Shown: piece by piece, positions 1-7,376 of the stretch
How positions within the stretch are numbered: the first letter of the stretch is position 1
How the letters are laid out: every line of letters begins with the position of its first letter
Source: a bacterium
Lineage (GTDB): Bacteria > AUK180 > JAQVHJ01
Length of the DNA: 9,831 nt
Reading direction: 5' to 3'
Assembly: GCA_028696285.1 (NCBI GenBank)
Contig: JAQVHJ010000054.1
Location: forward strand, 1 to 9,831
Made by a program: the position numbers and the translations under genes
The notes under the pieces: model-generated
Told to the model about the DNA's origin: nothing
The model's input: only the letters and a program-made list of their open reading frames with translations
Database searches by the model: none

Positions 1-2
1 AG

Positions 3-338
3 GCAATGAAAGTTCGGGAGTTTCTGTTAAAGAAGAGTTTAGACGTGGGTGTTATCAATGCCCGGTTTATTAAACCGCTTGATGAGAAGCTGTTATTATC
101 CGCAGGGAAGAAGAACAAGCCCGTAATAACCTTAGAAGATAACACACTCACGGGTGGATTTGGGACTGCGGTAGATTCGTTATTTATTGAAAACGGAATC
201 GTTGATTTAAAAATTTTAAATTTAGGCCTTCCGGATAAATTCATTGAACATGGAACCCTTGACGAGTTATTTAAATTGCTTAATCTGGACGATGAGTCAA
301 TCTCAAAACAGGTAATTTCTTTTTTAAATTTAAAATAA
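3..338 (+). CDS. dxs: 1-deoxy-D-xylulose-5-phosphate synthase, C-terminal part (5' partial)
   Basis: This is the C-terminal end of DXS, the thiamine-diphosphate enzyme that condenses pyruvate and glyceraldehyde-3-phosphate in the first step of the cytoplasmic MEP isoprenoid pathway. The reading frame is open to the left edge, so the ATG at 6 is internal and the real start lies outside the window. The visible ~111 residues match the transketolase C-terminal domain of DXS. The recognisable blocks are VINARFIKPLD, then ITLEDNTLTGGFG, then LGLPDKFIEHGT, in the family's order and spacing, followed by a short helical tail. The catalytic thiamine-binding domains are not in the window. It is followed after 53 nt by the exbB-like gene on the same strand. 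Other transketolase-like enzymes share this fold, but the LPDKFIEHGT block favours DXS. Confidence 0.88.
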   Translation, partial: AMKVREFLLKKSLDVGVINARFIKPLDEKLLLSAGKKNKPVITLEDNTLTGGFGTAVDSLFIENGIVDLKILNLGLPDKFIEHGTLDELFKLLNLDDESISKQVISFLNLK

Positions 339-344
339 ATATTA

Positions 345-376
345 TTTTTCTTCGTATAATAAACTATGAAGAAAAA
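345..376 (+). promoter_or_regulatory. 12-bp inverted repeat overlapping a TATAAT box, upstream of exbB-like gene
   Basis: Positions 345-356 pair with 365-376 over 12 consecutive base pairs (one G-T wobble), leaving an 8-nt loop. A perfect TATAAT lies at 355-360, across the 3' end of the left arm and the loop. No convincing -35 box is seen about 17 nt upstream. The stem is AT-rich and is followed by A-rich sequence, not a T run, so it is a poor intrinsic terminator for dxs on this strand. It could be a promoter with an operator-like palindrome or a 5'-UTR hairpin. The T run at 345-349 could serve as a terminator tail only on the opposite strand. The assignment is weak. Confidence 0.35.
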
Positions 377-391
377 AACCAGGAGTAGAAT

Positions 392-1081
392 ATGATAGAA
401 GGAATCAAACATGTTTTTCTTTTCCTGAAGGGCGGCGGTCTCTTAATGCTGTTTCTCGGGATTGCTTCGGTGATTGCCCTTACAATCATCATAGAAAGGA
501 TATTAGTTTTCAAAAATCTTTCTGAGTACATAAAGAACATTTCATTACGAGTTAAAAAACTTGCTGAGAAGAAGAAGCTTTCCGAAGCTTTAAAATACTG
601 CAAAGATAATCCGGGCCCTCAATCCATATTGTTTAATGAGATAATTAATTACCGTGAACTTCCACTGTCAGAATTAAAGGAACGCGTTCAGGATTTAGGG
701 AAATCGATGGTACCTGAGATACAGAAGAATATTTCGGTATTGGGAACAATTGCAAATATCTCTCCATTGATAGGATTATTAGGAACAGTAACCGGTATGA
801 TACGAGCATTCTTCTCGATATCTGCAGGAGGGGTAGGGAATCCGGATCTATTAGCGAGCGGAATAGCCGAAGCCCTGATAACTACAGCGACGGGCCTTGC
901 CATCGCGATACCGGCAGTAATAGTTTATAATTACCTTGTGGAATATTCGAAGAAGATCGTATTAACATTAGAAATGAATTCGATTGAACTGATAGATACC
1001 ATTAAATTCCAGGAAGTAAATCCCTTACCTTTACCGGAAGCAGAGACTGAAACAGAGATTGAAGTCGAAGTTGAGGAATAG
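392..1081 (+). CDS. ExbB/TolQ/MotA-family proton channel protein
   Basis: A 229-residue inner-membrane subunit of the ExbB/TolQ family, which forms the pentameric proton channel that powers TonB- or Tol-type machines. TM1 is about residues 14-34. A cytoplasmic domain (about 40-112) follows, then TM2 (about 114-141) with the motif SPLIGLLGTVTGM and TM3 (about 156-182) with GIAEALITTATGLAIAIPA. T132, E160 and T165 align by motif and spacing with the channel residues T148, E176 and T181 of E. coli ExbB, so it should be functional. The C-terminus carries a Glu-rich tail (about 213-229) not needed by the core fold. An AGGAG at 381-385 supports the ATG at 392. The exbD-like gene starts 2 nt after the stop. 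TolQ is the alternative name, but the TonB-like gene downstream favours ExbB. Confidence 0.92.
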   Translation: MIEGIKHVFLFLKGGGLLMLFLGIASVIALTIIIERILVFKNLSEYIKNISLRVKKLAEKKKLSEALKYCKDNPGPQSILFNEIINYRELPLSELKERVQDLGKSMVPEIQKNISVLGTIANISPLIGLLGTVTGMIRAFFSISAGGVGNPDLLASGIAEALITTATGLAIAIPAVIVYNYLVEYSKKIVLTLEMNSIELIDTIKFQEVNPLPLPEAETETEIEVEVEE

Positions 1082-1083
1082 AA

Positions 1084-1497
1084 ATGAAATTCTTAAATGA
1101 AGATGAACTTAAATCAATGGTCATGTTCAATTTAACCCCTTTAATAGATGTGGTTCTTCTATTAATAATTTTCTTCATGCTCACGACAACATTTATTTAC
1201 CAGTCCGGGATAAACATAAATCCGCCTCAAGCCAAATCATCTGTGCCTGAGGTTAAGAGAGCGTTAGTAATTTCAGTAACCGAGTCCGGCCGAATTTTCA
1301 TGGAGAACCGAGAGGTTTATCTTTATGATTTAGAAAAGGAACTGGCCGTATTTATAAAGACACATCCGGATCTGAAGACCGTGATAATTAAGGGGGATAA
1401 GGAAGTTAAATACGGTATAGTGGTCAAGGTGATGGATGTCTGCAACTCATTAAATTTAAAGGATTTAATAATCTCAACAACTCCGGAACAGGAATAA
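1084..1497 (+). CDS. ExbD/TolR-family biopolymer transport protein
   Basis: A 137-residue ExbD/TolR-type protein: a short cytoplasmic N-terminus, one transmembrane helix (about 18-38) and a periplasmic domain. The signature NLTPLIDVVLLLIIFFML is present. D22 matches the conserved membrane aspartate (D25 in E. coli ExbD) that takes part in proton transfer inside the ExbB pore. The periplasmic part (about 45-137) ends in a region like VIIKGDKEVKYGIVVKVMDVCNSLNL, typical of the ExbD/TolR fold. Length is normal for the family. GAGGA at 1073-1077, inside the last codons of exbB, is spaced 6 nt from the ATG, so the upstream acidic tail codons also serve as the ribosome binding site. Its stop TAA overlaps the next ATG by one base. 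Confidence 0.92.
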   Translation: MKFLNEDELKSMVMFNLTPLIDVVLLLIIFFMLTTTFIYQSGININPPQAKSSVPEVKRALVISVTESGRIFMENREVYLYDLEKELAVFIKTHPDLKTVIIKGDKEVKYGIVVKVMDVCNSLNLKDLIISTTPEQE

Positions 1498-2249
1498 TGT
1501 TTTTAATTGAAGACAGGACCAGCAGGCTTGCGCTGACATATTCTTTTATAATACATCTTTTCATAATCTGGCTATTATCATTTTTCATCATTATCAAGCC
1601 GCAGATTGAACGGAAGTATATCTCTGTAGGATTTGTTAAGGAGGAATATTTACCCCAGCCGTTAAAGGTTTCGTCATTAAAGAAGAGTTCAAAGATCTTA
1701 GGGATTCCCGAATCATCTGTAATGCTCAGTGACATGCATTTTCAGGAATTTGACCAGGTTATCCTTCCTGAATCACGTTCTTTCGACGAAGAGATATTTG
1801 ATCCTGAGATTCGTCAGAAAGACCCTGCCCGGAAGCAGTTTGAGCTGAAAGGCTCATCCGATCAACCGCAGAAAGGGAATTCAGAGATAGGGCGTGATAA
1901 TATAGAAAGTTTATACCCTGAGATACTGGAGCATGACGTTCCTATCAGCGGAGACGGTTCAGGGATAGAAGATTCATTTATCAGGATTTCGGGGGTAGAG
2001 CTTGAGAAGCGGAAGATAATAAACCGCCCGGCCATTCCAAAGGATATAAAACTGACAGAGAATATTACCATTGAACTTGATTTTGAGGTTACGCCTGCAG
2101 GATTACCTACAAACATTTCACCAGTCATAATAGGTGACCAAAAGCTCCTTGAACTGGCAATAAGTTTAATACAGCAGTTCAGGTGGGAGAAGGTTGATGG
2201 CAAGAACAATGTGAAGGGGAAGGCAGTAATAATCTTCAAAATGAAATAA
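1497..2249 (+). CDS. TonB-like energy transducer
   Basis: A 250-residue protein with TonB architecture. A single N-terminal signal-anchor helix (about 11-33) is followed by a long periplasmic linker (about 34-175) and a C-terminal TonB-like domain (about 176-250). The anchor holds S16 and H20 in an S-x3-H pattern, as in E. coli TonB, where these residues couple to ExbBD. The C-terminal domain reads ITIELDFEVTPAGLPTNI, then an amphipathic helix with FRW, then a last strand KAVIIFKM, which is the usual beta-alpha-beta order. Unlike classic TonB, the linker is acidic and polar rather than Pro/Lys-rich, and the YP motif before the domain is missing. It starts in a TAATG overlap with exbD, pointing to translational coupling. 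TolA is less likely because of the C-terminal domain pattern. Confidence 0.8.
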   Translation: MFLIEDRTSRLALTYSFIIHLFIIWLLSFFIIIKPQIERKYISVGFVKEEYLPQPLKVSSLKKSSKILGIPESSVMLSDMHFQEFDQVILPESRSFDEEIFDPEIRQKDPARKQFELKGSSDQPQKGNSEIGRDNIESLYPEILEHDVPISGDGSGIEDSFIRISGVELEKRKIINRPAIPKDIKLTENITIELDFEVTPAGLPTNISPVIIGDQKLLELAISLIQQFRWEKVDGKNNVKGKAVIIFKMK

Positions 2250-2259
2250 GGCAGTACAG

Positions 2260-3216
2260 ATGCAGAATTCAAAACCTGACATATTAAAAATAAATGAAAT
2301 TACATTAAAGATCTTTTCAAATATCCGCAAGGTAATACGAGGAAAGGACTCTGTAATCCGATTAATCTTAACCGGATTGATTTCACAGGGTCACATACTG
2401 ATAAATGATATACCCGGAGTGGGTAAGACAGTTCTGTCAAAAGCTCTTGCGAAATCTATCAAGGGTAAATTCAACAGGATACAGTTCACGCCGGATCTTC
2501 TTCCTGCAGATATTATCGGGACCTATGTTTTTAATCAGAAAGAGTCCAATTTTATTTTCAGGCCGGGGCCTGTTTTTACAAACATACTTCTCTGTGACGA
2601 GATAAACCGCGGCACCCCGAGAACCCAATCAAGTTTACTGGAAGCGATGGAGGAGCAGCAGGTAACAGTTGAAAGGAACACATTTACATTGCAAGCACCT
2701 TTTTTTGTTGTTGCGACCCAAAATCCCCTGGAGCAGGCCGGCACGTATCCACTTCCCGAAGCTGAGCTGGACAGGTTTTTCATGTCGGTAAATATCGGTT
2801 ACCCTGATGAAGAGAGTGAGATTATGATTTTAGATGATCAGATCATCACGCATCCCATTCAGCATCTGGAGCCGGTCGTTGATTTGGATGAGGTATGTTT
2901 TATTCAGAATGAAATAAAGAAAATTTTCATTGAAAATACAATGAAGAAGTATATCCTTGCTTTAGTGAATGCCACAAGAACCAACCAGAATTTTTCCATA
3001 GGAGCAAGTCCTCGTGGAGCATTATTCCTTCAGCGGGGCGGGCAGGCGATTGCAGGAATTGAAAATCGTGATTATGTAATCCCGGATGATCTGAAGAAGA
3101 TTTTTATTTCGGTTTTAAGGCACAGAGTAATATTAACACCCCAGGCAAAATTAAGCGGGTTAACTCCGGAAAAGGTTCTTGACGGGATATTAAGTTCAAC
3201 CCCAATCCCCAAATAA
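2260..3216 (+). CDS. MoxR-family AAA+ ATPase
   Basis: A 318-residue cytoplasmic AAA+ ATPase of the MoxR family, thought to act as a chaperone-like remodeller for partner proteins, often ones with vWA domains. All core motifs are visible. Walker A is NDIPGVGKT (K56, T57) and Walker B is ILLCDEINR (D113, E114). Sensor 1 is VVATQNPLEQAGTYPLPEAELDRF (N155, with R172 as a candidate finger residue). Sensor 2 is IGASPRG (R252). The length is typical of the family. AAGG at 2248-2251 precedes the ATG at a workable distance. It lies 10 nt after the tonB-like stop and 4 nt before the DUF58 gene, which is the standard MoxR-DUF58 pairing. What it remodels here is unknown; the DUF58 and transglutaminase-like neighbours are the obvious candidates. 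Confidence 0.95.
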   Translation: MQNSKPDILKINEITLKIFSNIRKVIRGKDSVIRLILTGLISQGHILINDIPGVGKTVLSKALAKSIKGKFNRIQFTPDLLPADIIGTYVFNQKESNFIFRPGPVFTNILLCDEINRGTPRTQSSLLEAMEEQQVTVERNTFTLQAPFFVVATQNPLEQAGTYPLPEAELDRFFMSVNIGYPDEESEIMILDDQIITHPIQHLEPVVDLDEVCFIQNEIKKIFIENTMKKYILALVNATRTNQNFSIGASPRGALFLQRGGQAIAGIENRDYVIPDDLKKIFISVLRHRVILTPQAKLSGLTPEKVLDGILSSTPIPK

Positions 3217-3220
3217 TCCG

Positions 3221-4432
3221 GTGAAACTTAACAGGAATTTCTTAACATTTTTTTTGATATTATTAATGGTATTAGCGGCAGGTTTTAATACCAGGTCTAA
3301 TCTTTTATTCTTTGTCGGGTATCTTTTAGGGGGGATTTTCATTCTATCCTTCATCTTTGCATTCAGGAATATGAGCCGACTGCATGGGAAGAGGAATGTG
3401 GAAGGGATTACATTTCAGAATGAAACAGTTACCGTCGAGTTAGAGATGACCTCTGATTCCAATGCCTCATTCATAAAAATCCGGGACAGGTTCAATCCGG
3501 GAAGTCAGGACGACCAGAAGAAAGAACTATTCATTTACAATTTAAATAAATTTGGCATGAAAATCAGTTATGATGCAATTGCCTATCGCCGGGGAAAGTT
3601 CAAGATTGGCCCAATAGAAGCCGAATCGGAATTCCCGTTCTTATTATTTACAAGAAAGAGGGTATTAAATATTTACTCGGATATTCTTGTATATCCCGAG
3701 ATATTTGACATGAAAAACTTCCCGTTGTATGAACAGATCGTTACATCTTCAATTAATAAAATAATCACGTCAGTTGGCGGAGGCAATGAGTTTTTCGGGA
3801 TCAGAGATTATAAGTCCGGGGACAGTATGCGGACGATTGACTGGAAGGTATCTGCCAGAATGAATCAGTTAGTGGTAAAGGAGTTTGAGAAGCAGCTTGG
3901 GCATTCTACATATATTCTTCTTGATATTGCCCCCGGGAATAATTCAGGGAGCAGTGAGCTGTCAAGTTTTGAGAAGTCTGTTAATATTGCAGGTTCCGTT
4001 TTGAAAAACAGGATTGATGGTATTGATAATGTCGGGTTTATTTGGGACGACCAATTTATTCTCCCTGAGTCAGGGAAGGAACAACTCTATCATATCCTTG
4101 ATAAATTGGCAGTGGTCAGTATTGAAAAAAATGACCCGTTAACTAAATCTTATATTAATGCTGCCAAGATAATTGATCCTGAAAATATCCTGGTAATTAT
4201 TTCAAGAACAATAGATGAGAATTATTTGAAATACCTAAATCTTCTTGCTGCGAAAAAAATCAGGATTATTTTTATTTACGTAATTCCGGAAAGTTTCAGC
4301 AAAGATATCACACGTGAAAACCTGACTACTGACATAAAAGAGAGATTTACCGAGATTTCTTTGACCGGCGCAAAACTTTATCCGTATTACAGAGATGACC
4401 TAATTTCAGAAATATTTAATCAGGGACTTTAA
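3221..4432 (+). CDS. DUF58 domain membrane protein
   Basis: A 403-residue protein of the DUF58 family, the usual partner of MoxR ATPases. Two closely spaced hydrophobic helices (about 7-23 and 28-48) anchor it. A beta-rich segment follows (about 60-150). The DUF58 signature lies at about 186-222: GGGNEFFGIRDYKSGDSMRTIDWK, then KEFEKQ. The C-terminal part resembles a von Willebrand A fold, starting at YILLDIAPG (about 231-239). The metal-site pattern D-x-S-x-S is degenerate here (D235-I-A-P-G), so metal binding is doubtful. The start is GTG at 3221, 4 nt after the moxR stop; no good Shine-Dalgarno is seen, so translation probably depends on coupling. The stop overlaps the next ATG (TAATG). The biochemical role of the family is not settled. 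Confidence 0.9.
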   Translation: MKLNRNFLTFFLILLMVLAAGFNTRSNLLFFVGYLLGGIFILSFIFAFRNMSRLHGKRNVEGITFQNETVTVELEMTSDSNASFIKIRDRFNPGSQDDQKKELFIYNLNKFGMKISYDAIAYRRGKFKIGPIEAESEFPFLLFTRKRVLNIYSDILVYPEIFDMKNFPLYEQIVTSSINKIITSVGGGNEFFGIRDYKSGDSMRTIDWKVSARMNQLVVKEFEKQLGHSTYILLDIAPGNNSGSSELSSFEKSVNIAGSVLKNRIDGIDNVGFIWDDQFILPESGKEQLYHILDKLAVVSIEKNDPLTKSYINAAKIIDPENILVIISRTIDENYLKYLNLLAAKKIRIIFIYVIPESFSKDITRENLTTDIKERFTEISLTGAKLYPYYRDDLISEIFNQGL

Positions 4433-6591
4433 TGAAGGCGAAAGAGAATATCCTGAATTTCAACGAACAAAATCTGACAATTCTGTATTTCATTACATTA
4501 ACAGGATTTTTAATCTCAGCGTATTGCACATTTAAATATTTACACAGGATTAATGAATTTGTCGGAGTAGGAATTCTTTCAATTATTTTTGCAATCTTCA
4601 GCAATGAACTCAGGAGATGGAAGAGAGCAGGATTTATAATTGATAATATAATTGGAATTGTTTTTATTTTTGTCATTTATAAAAATTTAAAGATGTTAGG
4701 AACAGAAGCGTTTTATTTGAAGGATGTTTTAGCAATCAGCATGGTTTGGGGCGGGGCAATATTTTCTTTGTCATTAACAAAACTTCACCGGTTCAAGACC
4801 ATGGGTATAATTTCCTTGATTCTTATAATTTACTCAGCTTCAATTGCAACTGATCTTTATATACTTCTTGAGATCTTTGCATTTTTAATTTTCTTTCTTC
4901 TTCAACTGATGATTTTATCAAATGCTGACATTAAAAACCTGGACGGATATCAGGCAGTTGACAGGACCTTTGATCTTATTAAAAGATTCCTGCCAAAGGT
5001 CATTTTACTTGACGGGATTTTATTTATTTTTGCAGTGATTGCGTATATAAGCGTACCGCAGTTCTGGAATGAATCGCTGCGTCTCCCGTTTTCATTCAGA
5101 ACAAATCTCTTCAATAATTTAAGCGATAATCTCATGTCGGGAGAGGTTGGGTATTCCGGCTTTTCCGATAATTTTGATATTACATTTTCCAGGGCGAATC
5201 TTTCAGACAGACTGGTCATGCTGATAAAAACGAATGACATAAATAATTCACGATATATCCGGGGATTATGTTATGACTATTATACCGGATATGGATGGGA
5301 GATATCTTCGGAAAAGAGGAATGAATTTAATGAGTTTTATCTGAGTCGGCGCCGGAATTATACGAGACAAATAGCATCTCCGGATGACTTTAATTTTAAT
5401 ATTGAATATCTTAATACAATAAAACAAAACTATACAATTTTAATTAAACAGCCGAATGTTTTATTCGGAGTATATAAAATAGGCGTTTTAAGCATCCATT
5501 CAAGAAAGCTAAAAATAGATGACATGGATAATATCCGCATAGCGGGAAGTCTTGACCCCGGGACAGAATATTCAATAATATCCTATGTCAAGACTATCCC
5601 TCCGCAAGAGTTAATAGCACTTGATTCTAATAGCCAAAGCAAACTTAGTGCATTAAAACGGTATACACAACTTTCCCCTGTTCCTGAAAGGTTAGTTAAA
5701 TTGACCCGTGATATTACTAAAGATATTGAATCTGATTATGGAAAAGTTCTCGCATTGCAGGAATATCTCTTGACGAATTACAGATATACACTTGAAATTA
5801 ATGCTATTGAAAGAGATAAGATAGAGGATGTTACAGACTATTTTATTTTTGAAATGGCCGGCGGTTACTGTGAACAGTTTGCAACTGCATTGACCGTGAT
5901 GTGCAGGATAGAGGATATCCCTGCAAGGGTTGTAACAGGGTATGCCGGGGGTGTTTATAATTGGCAGACAGGAAGAGTAGAGATCAGGGAACTGAATGCT
6001 CATGCATGGGTTGAGATCTATTTTGAAAAATACGGATGGATTACGTTTGACCCGACACCTTCAGGTTTCTATGAAAGGAAAGAGAATTCGCATATCTTTG
6101 CAGTAATGCGAAGGTTCTTTGACAGGATTTTTAATATTGACCCGCAGATTCTGATCCCGAAAACTGCATTGAAAGTTTCTCGGACAGCATTTGGAAACTT
6201 GAAAAAATTTATTAAAGAGTATACCTGGGTAATAATTATTTCGATAATATTTATTATTGCATCCCTGCTGATCTTAAAATTGAAAAAGCGGCCTCGTGAA
6301 ACATTTTTTCAAGAAGGAAGGGATAGTAACTCAATTACAGTCATTAAAGAATATTATAAAATAATCAGTATCTTTGAGAAGAAATTCTCTCAAAATTTTC
6401 AAGCGCGAACGACACTTGAAATACAGAATTTTTTCCGTTCTAATTATTATTCACAGCTGTACGATTCAGGAATTTTTACCATTTTCAATAAAGCCAGATA
6501 TTCACAAGAAGGAATAAATACTGAAGAGATGAAGATCTTTTTGAATGATATTGAGTTAATAGAAAAAATATTTAAAGAAAAGAAAGATTAA
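4432..6591 (+). CDS. TgpA-type transmembrane transglutaminase-like protein
   Basis: A 719-residue membrane protein with TgpA layout. The N-terminal half has about six transmembrane helices (residues ~15-210, DUF3488-like). A large extracytoplasmic region then leads to a transglutaminase-like core (about 424-545). One more helix (about 599-616) precedes a cytoplasmic DUF4129-like tail with an ARYS motif. The Cys-His-Asp triad is intact: C480 in GGYCEQFATA, H524 in LNAHAWVEIYF and D540 in ITFDPTPSGF. The core is therefore probably catalytic in the periplasm, as a transamidase or a peptidase; the substrate is unknown. AGGGA at 4422-4426 lies 5 nt before the ATG. MoxR-DUF58-TgpA is a recurrent cluster in bacteria and this gene closes the operon. 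The stop overlaps the convergent gene by 4 nt. Confidence 0.93.
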   Translation: MKAKENILNFNEQNLTILYFITLTGFLISAYCTFKYLHRINEFVGVGILSIIFAIFSNELRRWKRAGFIIDNIIGIVFIFVIYKNLKMLGTEAFYLKDVLAISMVWGGAIFSLSLTKLHRFKTMGIISLILIIYSASIATDLYILLEIFAFLIFFLLQLMILSNADIKNLDGYQAVDRTFDLIKRFLPKVILLDGILFIFAVIAYISVPQFWNESLRLPFSFRTNLFNNLSDNLMSGEVGYSGFSDNFDITFSRANLSDRLVMLIKTNDINNSRYIRGLCYDYYTGYGWEISSEKRNEFNEFYLSRRRNYTRQIASPDDFNFNIEYLNTIKQNYTILIKQPNVLFGVYKIGVLSIHSRKLKIDDMDNIRIAGSLDPGTEYSIISYVKTIPPQELIALDSNSQSKLSALKRYTQLSPVPERLVKLTRDITKDIESDYGKVLALQEYLLTNYRYTLEINAIERDKIEDVTDYFIFEMAGGYCEQFATALTVMCRIEDIPARVVTGYAGGVYNWQTGRVEIRELNAHAWVEIYFEKYGWITFDPTPSGFYERKENSHIFAVMRRFFDRIFNIDPQILIPKTALKVSRTAFGNLKKFIKEYTWVIIISIIFIIASLLILKLKKRPRETFFQEGRDSNSITVIKEYYKIISIFEKKFSQNFQARTTLEIQNFFRSNYYSQLYDSGIFTIFNKARYSQEGINTEEMKIFLNDIELIEKIFKEKKD

Positions 6592-7310
6592 CGGTTACCC
6601 GGAGTTGTTTCGAAATCGTAACCTGTCACATGCTGTTGTCTATCCAGAAGCATCTGCCATAAAGCAGCACACCCGGAGCCTAATCCCATGAACAACAGCA
6701 GATTAAGATACTGAATTTCAAATACAAAACCTTGGAAAATAATCAGATTAGGAAGGGATTGAGAGATTCCGAATAGAACAATTCCAAAGATTAATCCCCA
6801 AAGCCAGCCTGTCTTTTTCATTATTCTCATAAGTATAAAAGTAGATATACCCAATGGAGTTAAAAACAGAAAAATTAAGGTTAAGACAGGTGAAAAGTGA
6901 AGTTTTGTACCGAAAATATAGTAATCCAAGACAGATAATATTATCAATAAAAAGAAGTAGCTGAAGATAAAATAAAAGAATGAAGTCAGAAGCGAGTCCA
7001 GTATTAACTTTGAAAGAAATCCGAATTTCTGAAAGAATGGAACTTCAGACTTAATTTCAAACCAGTTGAAAATATAATTTACCAAAAGAACGAAAACAAC
7101 CAGCAGAACGAATAGAATAACCGGGACAATGTATTCAAAGAATTTCCCGTCATTATAAAGAGGGATAGACTGCTTAAACATAGTGTAAATTTGCTGGTCA
7201 TTGAAAATATACAGAAATAAAAGAATCAGCAGAAGAATTGACCATCTGTACTTATGAACCTCCCTCCCCAATTCATCTCTAGTATATTTAAAATCGAAAC
7301 GTTCCTTCAT
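6588..7310 (-). CDS. Unrecognised multi-pass membrane protein
   Basis: I do not recognise this family. From the chosen start the protein has about 240 residues: a charged N-terminus, roughly six hydrophobic helices, and a short polar C-terminus ending in TTPGNR. Charged residues sit in the loops, as expected for an inner-membrane protein, and no catalytic motif stands out. Two starts are possible. The first ATG (complement of 7323-7325) has no ribosome binding site. The second (complement of 7308-7310, MKERFDF) has GAGG about 9 nt upstream and fits the predicted promoter, so I prefer it. The gene converges on the transglutaminase-like gene and both stop codons share TTAA at 6588-6591. No terminator hairpin separates them. 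A link to the operon is possible but unsupported. Confidence 0.75.
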   Translation of the reverse strand: MKERFDFKYTRDELGREVHKYRWSILLLILLFLYIFNDQQIYTMFKQSIPLYNDGKFFEYIVPVILFVLLVVFVLLVNYIFNWFEIKSEVPFFQKFGFLSKLILDSLLTSFFYFIFSYFFLLIILSVLDYYIFGTKLHFSPVLTLIFLFLTPLGISTFILMRIMKKTGWLWGLIFGIVLFGISQSLPNLIIFQGFVFEIQYLNLLLFMGLGSGCAALWQMLLDRQQHVTGYDFETTPGNR

Positions 7311-7336
7311 ATAACAAAACCTCATATCATTTTGAA

Positions 7337-7365
7337 ATTATAACATATTTTAATGTAAAATGCAA
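7337..7365 (-). promoter_or_regulatory. Candidate promoter for the minus-strand membrane protein
   Basis: On the minus strand a perfect TATAAT (complement of 7337-7342) lies 17 nt from TTGCAT (complement of 7360-7365), a half-matching -35 box. The predicted transcription start near 7330 would place the ATG at 7325 almost at the RNA 5' end. It gives the ATG at 7310 a short leader with a GAGG site, which supports that start. Confidence 0.5.
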
Positions 7366-7376
7366 GAAAAAATACC

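Noticed and set aside
6..8. ATG as start of a 110-residue protein
   Set aside because: The frame is open to the left edge and the sequence aligns to the C-terminal domain of DXS, so this is an internal methionine.
345..376. Intrinsic terminator of dxs
   Set aside because: The stem is nearly all A-T and is followed by A-rich DNA and a ribosome binding site instead of a T run on the coding strand.
6560..6620. Bidirectional terminator between the convergent genes
   Set aside because: No GC-rich inverted repeat or T run is visible around the shared stop codons.
7311..7325. Upstream ATG (complement of 7323-7325) as start of the minus-strand membrane protein
   Set aside because: It has no ribosome binding site and would lie only about 5 nt from the predicted transcript start. 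The ATG at 7310 has GAGG at a good distance.
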